NCBI RefSeq assembly: GCF_001612685.1
Contig: NZ_BDAY01000009.1
Location: 186,001 to 250,000, forward strand
Direction of reading: 5' to 3'
Length of the DNA stretch: 64,000 nucleotides
Origin: Nocardia altamirensis NBRC 108246
GTDB taxonomy: Bacteria > Actinomycetota > Actinomycetes > Mycobacteriales > Mycobacteriaceae
Positions within the stretch are counted from its first letter, which is position 1; each line of letters starts with the position of its first letter. Below are positions 27,313 through 36,252 of the stretch, piece by piece. Under the pieces are notes generated by a model, which was not told the DNA's origin, did no database searches, and was given only the letters and a program-made list of their open reading frames with translations. Position numbers and translations under genes: made by a program.

Positions 27313-28014
27313 GTGAACCCGATCTTCTCGCTGCTCGACGCCAAGCTGCACATCGCGGGCTCGGAGATCCTCTGGCGCGAGGTGATCGGCAACGGTTTCG
27401 GGCTCGCCTCCGCGATCGGCGGCATGCGGCGGCGGGTGTGGGCGTGGCCGATCGGCATCGCCGGGAACGCCTTGCTGTTCACCGTGTTCGTCGGTGGCAT
27501 CTTCCACACCCCGCAGCACCTGAACATGGCGGGCCAGGCCGGACGGCAGCTGATGTTCATCGCCGTCAGCGTCTACGGCTGGTGGAGTTGGCACCGGCAT
27601 GCCAACGCCGAGACCGGTCTCGAGCACCGCGGCGTCGACCCGCGCTGGGCAACCACCACGGAACGACTCGTCCTGATCGCAGGCATGGGGATCGGCACCG
27701 TGGCGTTCGCGCAACTGTTCGCCGTGATCGGGTCCTACGGCCCGTGGGCTGAAGCCTGGATCTTCACCGGCTCCGTCCTTGCGACCTACGGCATGGCCCG
27801 CGGGCTCGCCGAGTTCTGGCTCATCTGGATTGCGGTAGATATTGTCGGCATCCCCTTGCTCCTGAAGGCGGGGTACTACCCGTCGGCCACCCTCTATCTG
27901 GTCTACGCGGGCTTCGTGGCCTGGGGTTTTGCCGTCTGGGCCCGGGCACTCCGACCGCCTCGCACACCGGTCGACCGAACGGACGCGAGACCTCTTTCCG
28001 CACCAACGCGATAA
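27313..28014 (+). CDS. pnuC: PnuC-type nicotinamide riboside transporter
   Basis: A 233-residue membrane protein with about seven transmembrane helices. LWREVIGNGFGLASAIGGMRRRVWAWP and the WWSWHRH segment are characteristic of PnuC. It facilitates uptake of nicotinamide riboside, a precursor of NAD. The GTG at 27313 (reading VNPIFSLLDAKLHIAGS) gives the family's usual N-terminus; another GTG 24 bases upstream is possible. No NAD riboswitch was recognised before it. Confidence 0.85.
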   Translation: MNPIFSLLDAKLHIAGSEILWREVIGNGFGLASAIGGMRRRVWAWPIGIAGNALLFTVFVGGIFHTPQHLNMAGQAGRQLMFIAVSVYGWWSWHRHANAETGLEHRGVDPRWATTTERLVLIAGMGIGTVAFAQLFAVIGSYGPWAEAWIFTGSVLATYGMARGLAEFWLIWIAVDIVGIPLLLKAGYYPSATLYLVYAGFVAWGFAVWARALRPPRTPVDRTDARPLSAPTR

Positions 28015-28106
28015 CTCGTTCCGCACGCACGTTCAGCCCTGGCGAGTCGCCACCGCCCGGGGGTAATCTCGCCGCTTCATCATCGATTCAGAGCAAGGGG
28101 GAATAA

Positions 28107-28652
28107 ATGGGCGCACCGGAGTTGGAGCATCGCGTCACCGTGGTGGAGCGGAGCATCGACGAACTGGCCGACATGAACGGCGAAGCGCTCGCGATCGCCA
28201 AACTGGCTGGGACCGAAGCACTTGCGGCACGCCAGGCGAACCACCAGGGGATCAAGCTGCTCAACGCATTACGCAGTACCCAGGTGGAACAAGGCGCTGT
28301 GCAGGCCGAGCACAGCAGACATTTGGCAGATCACGGTCGGCAACTAGACGAAATACGCAGTACGCAGGGGCAACACACCGGGGCACTCAACCAACACGCG
28401 AGGACACTCGGCCAACACACCAAGACCCTCGGCCAGCACACCGGGATCCTCGACAACCACACAGAGATCCTCGATCAACACACCGAGGTCCTCGGCCACC
28501 ACACAGAAATCCTCAATCAACACACTGAAGTTCTCGGCCACCACACAGAAGTCCTCAATCAACACACTGAGGTTCTCAATCAACACACGGACACGCTGAG
28601 CACGATCGAGACGTTGTTGCGCAAGCACTTCAACGACCCGGCGGACGGCTGA
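28107..28652 (+). CDS. Heptad-repeat coiled-coil protein with regularly spaced histidines
   Basis: A 181-residue soluble protein with AGGGGG upstream. The first 85 residues are helical and polar (ELEHRVTVVERSIDELADMN). Residues 88-164 are eleven uninterrupted 7-residue repeats of the form (G/N/D)(Q/H/N)HTxxL, for example GQHTKTL, DNHTEIL, NQHTEVL. Leu occurs every seventh residue with His-Thr at fixed positions, as in a parallel coiled coil. A short acidic tail ends the protein. No domain is recognised; a structural or scaffold role, or metal binding by the stacked His, is possible. It is a single gene between pnuC and a TetR gene. Confidence 0.75.
   Translation: MGAPELEHRVTVVERSIDELADMNGEALAIAKLAGTEALAARQANHQGIKLLNALRSTQVEQGAVQAEHSRHLADHGRQLDEIRSTQGQHTGALNQHARTLGQHTKTLGQHTGILDNHTEILDQHTEVLGHHTEILNQHTEVLGHHTEVLNQHTEVLNQHTDTLSTIETLLRKHFNDPADG
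28368..28598. repeat. 21-bp coding tandem repeat, 11 units
   Basis: These bases encode the eleven heptads of the coiled-coil protein. Toward the end the units pair into a nearly exact 42-bp period (LGHHTE-x-LNQHTEV twice), which points to recent expansion by slippage or unequal exchange. Copy number may differ between strains. Confidence 0.85.
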
Positions 28653-28711
28653 GGGTTGGTGGCGGGTGTGGGTCGACAGGGTCGGCCCACACCGCGGTCA
28701 CCGTCCTCGGG

Positions 28712-29440
28712 TCAGTCCTTCTTGTTCGCCGCGTCGGCCAAGAGTTCGGCCATGGCTTCGCCCATGGCGGTCGAACGCTCGAAGTGCAGGCCGCGGTCTG
28801 CGGCGTGGCCTGCGAAGAGGTGCCAGGCCGACGAGGTCAGCAGGCGGGCAATGGCTTCCTGGTCGGGGCGCTCGGCATCGGCGGGGGCGCCGAGGTATTC
28901 GGTGACGACGCCTTCCACGAGGCCGACCATGCCGTACACGACCGGACGGTACGGCAGCACATCGATGCCGAGGATCCCGCTCCAGGACGAAACCTGTTGC
29001 CACAGTGTCTCGGCCACGCGATGCCTGCCGATGGTGAGGCTGGATTCGCCAGCGGCGTGCCCGTGCACCGTGCCGCTCTGGCCGTACTGGTACAGCTTCG
29101 GATGCTCCGCCGCCCAGCGCACCACGGTGCGCATCACGTCGAGGACGATCTCCTCGAAGGTTTTGGCCGGGTCGAGCACGAGGACGGCCTCGACCTCGGC
29201 CACGTACCGCTCGACGACGAACTCGCGCACCCGGGAGTCCAGGTCTTCCCGGTTGTCGAACTGCCGGTAGACCACCGAGCGGGCCAGTCCGGCGCGCTCG
29301 GCGATCTGCTGGATCGAGACCTCGACGTTCGGATCGTTCTCCTCGAGCAGCGCGACGGCCGCCTCGAGGATCTGCGTCTGCCTGGTCGAATTGTGTTCCC
29401 GCCAGCGCTGACCGCCCGCGCGCCTGCGATGGCTACGCAT
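28712..29440 (-). CDS. TetR family regulator
   Basis: A 242-residue protein from the ATG at 29440; an upstream GTG would add six residues. The HTH is VSIQQIAERAGLARSVVYRQFDNREDL, roughly residues 40-66. It lies 27 bases downstream of the cytochrome P450 gene in the same direction, and a TGGGAC-n5-GTCCCA palindrome lies just before the P450 gene. It probably regulates that P450 gene in response to a hydrophobic ligand. Confidence 0.82.
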   Translation of the reverse strand: MRSHRRRAGGQRWREHNSTRQTQILEAAVALLEENDPNVEVSIQQIAERAGLARSVVYRQFDNREDLDSRVREFVVERYVAEVEAVLVLDPAKTFEEIVLDVMRTVVRWAAEHPKLYQYGQSGTVHGHAAGESSLTIGRHRVAETLWQQVSSWSGILGIDVLPYRPVVYGMVGLVEGVVTEYLGAPADAERPDQEAIARLLTSSAWHLFAGHAADRGLHFERSTAMGEAMAELLADAANKKD

Positions 29441-29467
29441 GGTGCCGGGCGGTTTCACAGTTGTCGA

Positions 29468-31012
29468 CTATACGGCGGTGTCGGCGCGCTCCAGTTCCGG
29501 CAGGAACCGGGGACGCATGGTCAGCGGCCCGTCCGGACCGCCGGTGAACGAGATCTGCCGCCGCGGCCGCTGCTCCGAGATCGCGTCGAATTGCAGGTGC
29601 TGTGCGAAGGTGGCGACCACGAGGCTGGCCTCCATGCTCGCGAATCCCGATGCGACACACATTCTTTTGCCTGCGCCGAACGGCATCGAGGCCCGCTTGT
29701 GGTGACGCTCCATGTTGTCCGGCAGATACCGGCTCGGGTCGAACTCTTCCGGGCGGTCCCACACCCGCTGGTTGTGATGCGAGCCGTGGATGAGGGTGAT
29801 CACCGTGGTACCCGGCTTGATCCGGTAGCCGCCGAGCGCGTCCTCTTCCTTCGCCGTCCTGGCCAGCCCGACGACCGGCGGCAGCAGCCGCATGGTCTCG
29901 GCGACGACGGCCTGCGTCCACGGCAGGCGATCGAGATCGGCGGCGGTGGCCGGACGCGACCCGAGCACCGAGGTGACCTCGTCGCGCAGGCGGTCGCGCG
30001 CCTCCGGATGCTCCGCGAGCAGCTGCCACACCCAGGAGAGCGCGGTCGCGGTGGTCTCCATACCCGCGCCGATGAACGTCATCAGCTCGTCGTGAATCTC
30101 CTGATCGGTGTACTGGTAACCGGTTTCGGGATCGGAAGCGTCCATCAACAGAGCGAGCAGGTTGTCCTTCCGACCGATCCGGCCCGCGCGATGATCGGCG
30201 ATCAATCCGTCGACCACGCGCTCGGCATGGCGTAGATCGCGCATGCTGCGTGGCTCGATCACCCAGCCCGCGGCCCGCATGACCCGCATCGGCAGCCGGG
30301 AGTTGCCCGCGCCGTCGCGGTGGCGGCTGTGCTTGTGCACCCAGGTGCCGAGGTGGTGAATCGGACGGCTCAGGTTGGACATGAAGCCACGACCGAAGAA
30401 CCGCAACAGCCGGTGCAGCACCACCTCGGACATGGGTCCGGTGATGTCGGTGCCGAACATGGTGCGCGACGTGATATCCAAGGTGAGACGGTTCATTTCG
30501 GCGTTGACGTCCACTACGTCGTTGGCCGCGGTCAGCTTTCGGATCCGGATGACCGCGTCGTTCGCGGCCTCGACCATGACCGGCGCGAAACCGTCCACAT
30601 TGCGTTTGGCGAAGATCGGCTGGACCAGCCGCCGATTGCGTTGCCACAGTTCGTCGTTCAGGTCGGTTACCAGGCCGCGCCCGAAGGCGACCGCGAGCAT
30701 GTCGTACTCGGGGCTCTTGGTGTAGTTGTTCTGGTTGGTCACCAGCACGTGGCGCGCCAGCTCGGGGCTGCGCACGATGACGAACTTGGCGAGCGGGACC
30801 CTGGCCACGATCACGTCGTCCTGGCCGGGAAAGCCGGTCACATAGTCGACCACCGTATGGTCGCGCACCTTGGTGAGGATGCCCAGCGACAGCCGCACCG
30901 ACTGCCACCAGCCGATGGGGGTGTTGTGCCAGCGGATGAAGGTCGGCGCCCAGCGGGGTGGGTGCAGCGTGGTATCGACCGCGGTGGCGTCGGTGGCTTC
31001 GACATCGGGCAT
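29468..31012 (-). CDS. Cytochrome P450
   Basis: A 514-residue haem monooxygenase. The I-helix motif is FIGAGMETTATALSW, the K-helix ExxR is ETMR, and the haem loop is FGAGKRMC, with Cys452 as axial ligand. No membrane anchor is seen, so it is a soluble bacterial class I enzyme needing separate ferredoxin partners, none of which is encoded nearby. GGGAG lies 7 bases before the ATG at 31012. The substrate is unknown; the TetR gene downstream and lipid genes nearby hint at a hydrophobic compound. Confidence 0.92.
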   Translation of the reverse strand: MPDVEATDATAVDTTLHPPRWAPTFIRWHNTPIGWWQSVRLSLGILTKVRDHTVVDYVTGFPGQDDVIVARVPLAKFVIVRSPELARHVLVTNQNNYTKSPEYDMLAVAFGRGLVTDLNDELWQRNRRLVQPIFAKRNVDGFAPVMVEAANDAVIRIRKLTAANDVVDVNAEMNRLTLDITSRTMFGTDITGPMSEVVLHRLLRFFGRGFMSNLSRPIHHLGTWVHKHSRHRDGAGNSRLPMRVMRAAGWVIEPRSMRDLRHAERVVDGLIADHRAGRIGRKDNLLALLMDASDPETGYQYTDQEIHDELMTFIGAGMETTATALSWVWQLLAEHPEARDRLRDEVTSVLGSRPATAADLDRLPWTQAVVAETMRLLPPVVGLARTAKEEDALGGYRIKPGTTVITLIHGSHHNQRVWDRPEEFDPSRYLPDNMERHHKRASMPFGAGKRMCVASGFASMEASLVVATFAQHLQFDAISEQRPRRQISFTGGPDGPLTMRPRFLPELERADTAV

Positions 31013-31038
31013 GGCGTGCTCCCTGTCCAACACTTATA

Positions 31039-31055
31039 TGGGACGTACTGTCCCA
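31039..31055. promoter_or_regulatory. Palindromic operator before the P450 gene
   Basis: TGGGAC-GTACT-GTCCCA, a perfect 6-bp-arm palindrome, lies 27 bases upstream of the P450 start, in promoter position. It is the likely target of the TetR protein encoded at 28712-29440. Confidence 0.5.
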
Positions 31056-31185
31056 CTCACAGTAATGAGACATGATGACCCGGTCAATGGGTCGATCGCA
31101 CCAATCGGATTGCCCGAATCCGGCCGGGAAAACAACTCAGCCCGGCAGGCATCCCTCGCCTACCGGGCTGTCCGCCACCCGCCGT

Positions 31186-31977
31186 CTACACCACGTCGAC
31201 CCGCACCCCCGCCGCGCGAATCGCCGCCACCGCCACCGGATCCGCGTCGGAATCGGTGACAAGCACCTGGACCTGTTCGATGCTGCAGATCCTGGCCAGC
31301 GCGGTCCGCTCCAGCTTGTCCGCGGTCGCCACCACCATCACCTGCCTGGAACGCCGCACCATCTCGGTGGTCACCCCGGCCTCGTCGATGTGCCTGCACT
31401 GGGCGCCGCCCTCGGCGGAGATCGCGTTCACGCCGAGGATCAGCTCGTCCAACCGCAGCTCTGCCAGCGCCCGCTCAGCGAGCGGCCCGTGCAGTTCGTA
31501 GGACTCCCTGCGAGCGACCCCGCCGAGCACGACGGTACGCATGTGCGGGCGCAGCACCATCTCGCCCGCGATGTTGAGCGCGTTGGTGACGATGGTCAGC
31601 TGCTCGTCGCCGGTGATCCCGAGGTCGGTGCGCCCGGCCAGCGCCCGCGCCACCGCGGTCGTCGTCGTTCCCCCGTTCATCGCGATGACTGCGCGCGGAT
31701 CCACCAGGGACGCAGCATGTTCCGCGATTCGTTGCTTGGCCTCGCCGCCGGTCTGGCGATACCTGGCAGGCAGATCGTAGGCCACGGAGGTCGCTACCAC
31801 GCCGCCGTGCGTTCTGGTCGCCAGCTGCTGCTCGGCGAGCGCGGTGAAGTCGCGGCGCACCGTGGCCGAGGACACGCCGAGCCGCTCGGCGGCCTCCTCC
31901 ACCGAGAGCCGCCCGGACTCCGCCAGCAGTTCGAGCAGCCGGTTCCAGCGCTGCGGGCGATCGGTCGGTCCGGTCAT
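31186..31977 (-). CDS. DeoR/GlpR family sugar-responsive regulator
   Basis: A 263-residue protein. The N-terminal winged HTH is SGRLSVEEAAERLGVSSATVRRDF, the DeoR signature. The C-terminal sugar-phosphate sensor carries MNGGTTTTAVARAL, VTNALNIA and VATADKLER. Members such as AgaR and GlpR respond to phosphorylated sugars. The amino-sugar island at 38.5-47.1 kb contains no regulator of its own, so this protein is a candidate for its control, though 6.5 kb of lipid genes lie between. Confidence 0.88.
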   Translation of the reverse strand: MTGPTDRPQRWNRLLELLAESGRLSVEEAAERLGVSSATVRRDFTALAEQQLATRTHGGVVATSVAYDLPARYRQTGGEAKQRIAEHAASLVDPRAVIAMNGGTTTTAVARALAGRTDLGITGDEQLTIVTNALNIAGEMVLRPHMRTVVLGGVARRESYELHGPLAERALAELRLDELILGVNAISAEGGAQCRHIDEAGVTTEMVRRSRQVMVVATADKLERTALARICSIEQVQVLVTDSDADPVAVAAIRAAGVRVDVV

Positions 31978-32215
31978 CTCAGTCGACCTCCCCGACGAGA
32001 GCGCAGCGCGACCACGCGGTGATCCGCGCGGCCCGCCCAGCGAGCACTGATCTGACCTGCTGTTTTTCGAGGCACGCGGACAATATGATCACAGGCACCC
32101 CGCCGACCGTAGGGATTCCGGCGCGGATGTGCCAGTACCTATCCGCCCGGCCGCTTCGCCGACTGCCGACCCACCCCACCGATTTCGCAAGCCGTCCTCC
32201 CCACCGGGGTGACCA

Positions 32216-34351
32216 TCACCGGGCGAAAGCGGCGGCGCTCGCCAGCGGCACTGTGAGGAACGACGCCGCACCGTCGGTGCGTTGAATGTCGTAGACACCA
32301 CCGAGCAGCGCCGGGTAATCCTTGGGGTTGAGGATGTGGGTCGGCGCATCACCGGAGCCGATCGTCACCTGCAGCCGATGGCCCGGCGGGAAGACGTGAA
32401 AGACCGGGCGGACCTTCACGTTGTATTCGGTCACCTGCCCCGGCACCACCGGAAGCAGCGAGTCCCTGCTGCCGGGATGGAAGGCGCCGAGCACGCTGCC
32501 GTCCTCGGTGCGCCAGGTCCGCGCTTCGTCCAGCGCACGGTAGTTGCCCGCGAGCTGGCCGTCGGTCAGCGCGGTTGCGGTGCCGTCCGGCGCGATGTCC
32601 TGGACGGTCACGCTGAACGCCGACGCCGGCGTGTTCGAGGTCGCGAACAGGGTGGCGCCGATCGGACCGGCCAGCACAGTGGGTTCGGTGAACGCGTCGG
32701 TGGTGTACTGCGGATTGTCCAGCAGCCCAGGCACATCCGGATGCGCGGGGAACTGCCCGCACGGGTCGTCCACCCCGACCAGCGTGGTGAGCAGCTCGTA
32801 CACGCCGGAGAAGTTGCGGGAGAAGGTGGCGTTGCAGATGGTTCCGGCATTCATCGGGCTGAACGTCACCCGATCCGAACCCGACTGCGCCACAGGACGT
32901 TCCGTAGACAGGCGACCGCCATCCGCGAGATACAGGTTGCGTGCCGGGGTTTCCCGCACCGGGTACGTGGCGCTCTCGGTCACGTTGCCGTCCATGTCGA
33001 TCGCGTGCAGCGGGGTCGTCGTCTCGTCGATGCCGTTGTGATCGTTCTTCAACCACCGGTCGAACCAGGCCAGCTGGATGGCGTGCATGTCGAGGTCGGT
33101 GTGGCGTTGCACGCCGGGCTGGATGTGAAACCAGGGGCCGGTGAGCATTTGGTAGCGCCCGCTGGATGGCGCGGCGACAGGCATCGGCCCGTTGTGTGAG
33201 CGGCCCGCGTAGGCATTCTGCAGACCGGCGAAGGTGCGCGGTGTCCCGTCCTGCAGCAGGTCGTATTGCCCGCTGATCAGATACGTCGGAATGTCGTTCG
33301 CCGCAATCTGTTCCACCACATTGTCGATGGCGCGCGACTCCCAGTACGGACCGTTGTACAGCTTGTCGCCGTCGAGAAACGCGCTGATGAGCGACGGCCA
33401 GGTGCCATCGGCCCAGAAATGCGTCTTCAGGTGATCGACGAAGACGCTCAGCATCTTGCCCGGCTCCCGGTAGAGGCCGAGGATCGGATCGAGTTGCGGC
33501 AGCGCCGTGATCGGCAGCGCGAGCATCGAGGACAGGAAGGCGATGTTGAAGAAGCCGTCATGGCCGAGCAGATCCTGGAACGCATGGTTGCCCGGCATCA
33601 GCGGGAAGAGCGCCTTGATCGGCGAACCCTGTTCCATCACCCCGGCGGCGAGCAGCTCGCTCATCCCGAGGTAGGACAACCCCCACAGCCCGATCTCTCC
33701 GCTCGAGCCGGGCAGCCCAGCGGCCCAACGGATTACCCGCTTGGCGTCCTCGCGTTCCTGCGGCTGCAGGATGCTCCACTGGCCGTCGGACGATCCGGTG
33801 CCGCGGATATCGACGATCACGCTGAGGTAGCCGCGTTTGACGAAGTAGTCGCCGTAGCCCGCGGCATCGGTCACCTGCTTCGCCACGTCGATCACGGTGG
33901 GCAAGGCGTGCTCGAGCAGTGGGCCGAGGCCCTCGTAGGACAGCAAACGCAGCAGCCCCGCACTGTCTTTGCCGTACGCGGTCTGGGTCAGCACGATCGG
34001 GAAGGGGCCAGGCGCCTGCGCACCGGAGGCGTCGGTGGGATACCGAACGTCCGCGCGCAGCACGGCGCCGTCGGCCATCGGGATCTCGACATTCTTGTGT
34101 TCACCGACGCCGTAGCGCTCCGGCTGCGGCTGCCAGCCGTCGGGTAATCCGGTGCGCGAGTTGGCCTTCGGGAAGACGGCGGCCGGCGCCGGATCGGCGA
34201 GGGCGACCGGGGCCGCCATCGGCAGCACCGAGGAGATGGCGAGCACGGCGACGGCGAGCACGGCGCGGCCACCATGTGCGGTCGCCATGGAGAATCCGCG
34301 CCACGTCCGGTGCACCGCGCGCGGCCTGGCCCAACTATCGGTCATCTTCAT
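32216..34351 (-). CDS. Secreted CocE / X-Pro dipeptidyl-peptidase (S15) family hydrolase
   Basis: A 711-residue protein. A hydrophobic segment (AVLAVAVLAISSVLPMAAPV, near residues 30-50) acts as signal peptide. The hydrolase domain has GTGSSDGQW and the nucleophile elbow GLSYLGMS. A C-terminal jelly-roll domain follows (FPPGHRLQVTIGSGDAPTH). The family includes cocaine esterase and acylaminoacid or X-Pro peptidases, and substrate cannot be read here. The start may instead be the ATG at 34288 closer to the signal peptide. A 25-bp motif shared with two nearby lipid genes lies 80-105 bases upstream. Confidence 0.82.
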   Translation of the reverse strand: MKMTDSWARPRAVHRTWRGFSMATAHGGRAVLAVAVLAISSVLPMAAPVALADPAPAAVFPKANSRTGLPDGWQPQPERYGVGEHKNVEIPMADGAVLRADVRYPTDASGAQAPGPFPIVLTQTAYGKDSAGLLRLLSYEGLGPLLEHALPTVIDVAKQVTDAAGYGDYFVKRGYLSVIVDIRGTGSSDGQWSILQPQEREDAKRVIRWAAGLPGSSGEIGLWGLSYLGMSELLAAGVMEQGSPIKALFPLMPGNHAFQDLLGHDGFFNIAFLSSMLALPITALPQLDPILGLYREPGKMLSVFVDHLKTHFWADGTWPSLISAFLDGDKLYNGPYWESRAIDNVVEQIAANDIPTYLISGQYDLLQDGTPRTFAGLQNAYAGRSHNGPMPVAAPSSGRYQMLTGPWFHIQPGVQRHTDLDMHAIQLAWFDRWLKNDHNGIDETTTPLHAIDMDGNVTESATYPVRETPARNLYLADGGRLSTERPVAQSGSDRVTFSPMNAGTICNATFSRNFSGVYELLTTLVGVDDPCGQFPAHPDVPGLLDNPQYTTDAFTEPTVLAGPIGATLFATSNTPASAFSVTVQDIAPDGTATALTDGQLAGNYRALDEARTWRTEDGSVLGAFHPGSRDSLLPVVPGQVTEYNVKVRPVFHVFPPGHRLQVTIGSGDAPTHILNPKDYPALLGGVYDIQRTDGAASFLTVPLASAAAFAR

Positions 34352-34430
34352 CGATCACCCATCGCTCCCGTGCACGGTGCAGCGGACTGCCCGCGATCAT
34401 TTCGGTGCACGGCGGGCGCAGGGCCCGCCA

Positions 34431-34455
34431 TATTGGTAAGTCATATTTTCAGATG
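34431..34455. promoter_or_regulatory. Shared upstream motif, copy A (before the CocE-like gene)
   Basis: TATTGGTAAGTCATATTTTC plus AGATG. It matches copy C (38408-38432) at 22 of 25 positions and copy B (36186-36210) at 19 of 25. It lies 80-105 bases before the start of the hydrolase gene. Confidence 0.6.
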
Positions 34456-34494
34456 CAGACCGGGATGTCTATACCTGTCCCAGACGATTTTCCG

Positions 34495-36111
34495 TCAGTT
34501 CGCGGTGAGGTCTCGACGCAGCAGCTTGCCGGTGCTGGTGCGGGGTAGCTCCGCGACGAAACTGACATCGCGCGGCACCTTGAACCGGGCCAGATTCGCC
34601 TTCACGTAGGCCCGGACTTCGTCGGCGGCCAGCTCGTGCCCAGGCCGGCGCACCACGAAAGCCGCAAGCCGCTGGCCGAATTCGTCGTCCGGCACCGCGA
34701 CGATCGCCGCCTCGGCGATGGCCGGGTGCGCGTACAGCAACTCCTCGACCTCGCCGGGAAACACGTTCTCCCCGCCCGAGACGATCATGTCGTCGTCGCG
34801 GCCGTCGATGAACAGCCGCCCGCCCGAATCCCAGTGCCCCACATCGCCCGAGGACAGCAACCCCTCGATGCTGTCCTTGGTGCCGCCGCCGGAATACCCG
34901 GCGAACGAGAGCAGGCTGCGCACGTAAATGGTGCCGCGGGCGCCCGGCTCGGTGACGAGCTTGCCGTCCTCGCCATAGAGCCGGACGGTGCACACCGTCG
35001 GTGGCCTGCCCACTGTCCCGGACGCCGCCTTCCAGTCCTCGGGCGTGGCGATGGCGGCGACGCCGACCTCGGTCGAGCCGTAGAAGTTGTACAGCACATC
35101 GCCGAACGCCGCGGCGGCCGCGTCGCCGAGCACAGCGGGCAGCGCCGAACCCGCGCTGAAGATGATGCGCAGGCTGTCGGTGTGATACTTGACCAGCATG
35201 CCTGGGCCGAGGTCGAGTATCCGGCGCAGCATGGTCGGCACGAGAACGAGCACCTGCGCCCGATGCTCGGCGACCGCCGCCATGGTCGCCTCGGCGTCGA
35301 ATCGCCTGCGCAGCACCACCGTCGAGGCGAGCGAGAGCGCCAGGATGAACTGGTTCAACGCGGTGCCGTGGAAGAGCGGCGCGGCGAGCACCATAGTCTG
35401 ATTGCGGCGCAACGGAATTCGCTCGAGCAGTGCGGCCGCGGCCAGTGGCGACTTCACCTCGCGCGGCACCCCCTTCGGGGTCCCGGTGGTGCCGCCGGTC
35501 AACAGCACGAAACCACCTTGCCTCGGCGGCGGAGCCAGGTCAGCGGTGTCGTTGCCCGCGATCAGTTCATCGATCGTCGGCTCGTCGACAACGCCGTCGT
35601 GTACCGCGAGCACCCGGCGCACCTGCGGCGGCAGCACCCGCAGCAGGTCGGCGAATTCCTGGTCGTACACCACGACATTCACGCCTTCTCTGACAACGAC
35701 ATCGGCCAGCTGTGGACCGGCGAACCCGGTATTGAGCAGCACCAGCCGAGCACCGATCCTGGCCGCACCGAGCATGGTGTCCACCAGCTCGCGCCGGTCC
35801 CGGACGAGCGTGGCGACCGTGTCGCCCGTTCCGAGGCCGAGCGCGGTGAAACCGCGGGCCAGCGCGTTGCCGCGCGCCTCGAGCTCACGGTAGGTGAGCG
35901 GGCCGAGTTCGTCGATCACGGCAACCCGCTCGGGTTCCCGGCGCGCCGACATCCGCATCGGCCCCGCGATGGCGCCGTACTGCCGGACCGCCCTGGCCGC
36001 GCGCATCAGGTCGACCGGCCTGCGCAGATCGAGCACGCCTGCCCGCTGCAGCACACCCACCGAGTGCAGGTTGACCACCAGTGCGCGCGCGGCAGTTGCG
36101 AGGGAGGACAT
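34495..36111 (-). CDS. Acyl-CoA synthetase / AMP-dependent ligase
   Basis: A 538-residue adenylate-forming enzyme. The P-loop is VLLTGGTTGTPKGVPRE, followed by YNFYGSTEVG, the hinge FIDGRDDDMIVSGGENV, and the catalytic Lys in RTSTGKLLRRDL. It activates a carboxylic, probably fatty, acid to its CoA thioester; the long N-terminal lead resembles mycobacterial FadD12-type proteins. The ATG at 36111 has GGAG five bases before it. It lies between the CocE-like gene and a TetR gene and shares an upstream motif with two hydrolase genes, suggesting released acyl chains are activated here. Confidence 0.9.
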   Translation of the reverse strand: MSSLATAARALVVNLHSVGVLQRAGVLDLRRPVDLMRAARAVRQYGAIAGPMRMSARREPERVAVIDELGPLTYRELEARGNALARGFTALGLGTGDTVATLVRDRRELVDTMLGAARIGARLVLLNTGFAGPQLADVVVREGVNVVVYDQEFADLLRVLPPQVRRVLAVHDGVVDEPTIDELIAGNDTADLAPPPRQGGFVLLTGGTTGTPKGVPREVKSPLAAAALLERIPLRRNQTMVLAAPLFHGTALNQFILALSLASTVVLRRRFDAEATMAAVAEHRAQVLVLVPTMLRRILDLGPGMLVKYHTDSLRIIFSAGSALPAVLGDAAAAAFGDVLYNFYGSTEVGVAAIATPEDWKAASGTVGRPPTVCTVRLYGEDGKLVTEPGARGTIYVRSLLSFAGYSGGGTKDSIEGLLSSGDVGHWDSGGRLFIDGRDDDMIVSGGENVFPGEVEELLYAHPAIAEAAIVAVPDDEFGQRLAAFVVRRPGHELAADEVRAYVKANLARFKVPRDVSFVAELPRTSTGKLLRRDLTAN

Positions 36112-36185
36112 GAACACTCCGTCCAGAGAAAGTCGTCGATTCCCTCGAACAAGGGACTCGATACGACTGTAAGAGACGCACTCAA

Positions 36186-36210
36186 ATTCGGCAAGACATC
36201 TTTTCAGATG
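36186..36210. promoter_or_regulatory. Shared upstream motif, copy B (before the acyl-CoA synthetase gene)
   Basis: ATTCGGCAAGACATCTTTTC plus AGATG, the most divergent copy. Inside it CATCT-TTTC-AGATG is a perfect inverted repeat. It lies 75-100 bases before the synthetase start and just after the TetR stop. Confidence 0.55.
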
Positions 36211-36252
36211 ACTGAAAGGACGCGACTACAGCGACTTTCGCCGATTTTCGGC

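Noticed and set aside
28344..28628. Antisense frame over the heptad repeat rich in Val-Leu-Ile
   Set aside because: It is the mirror of the 21-bp repeat; the sense frame has a ribosome binding site and a sensible protein end.
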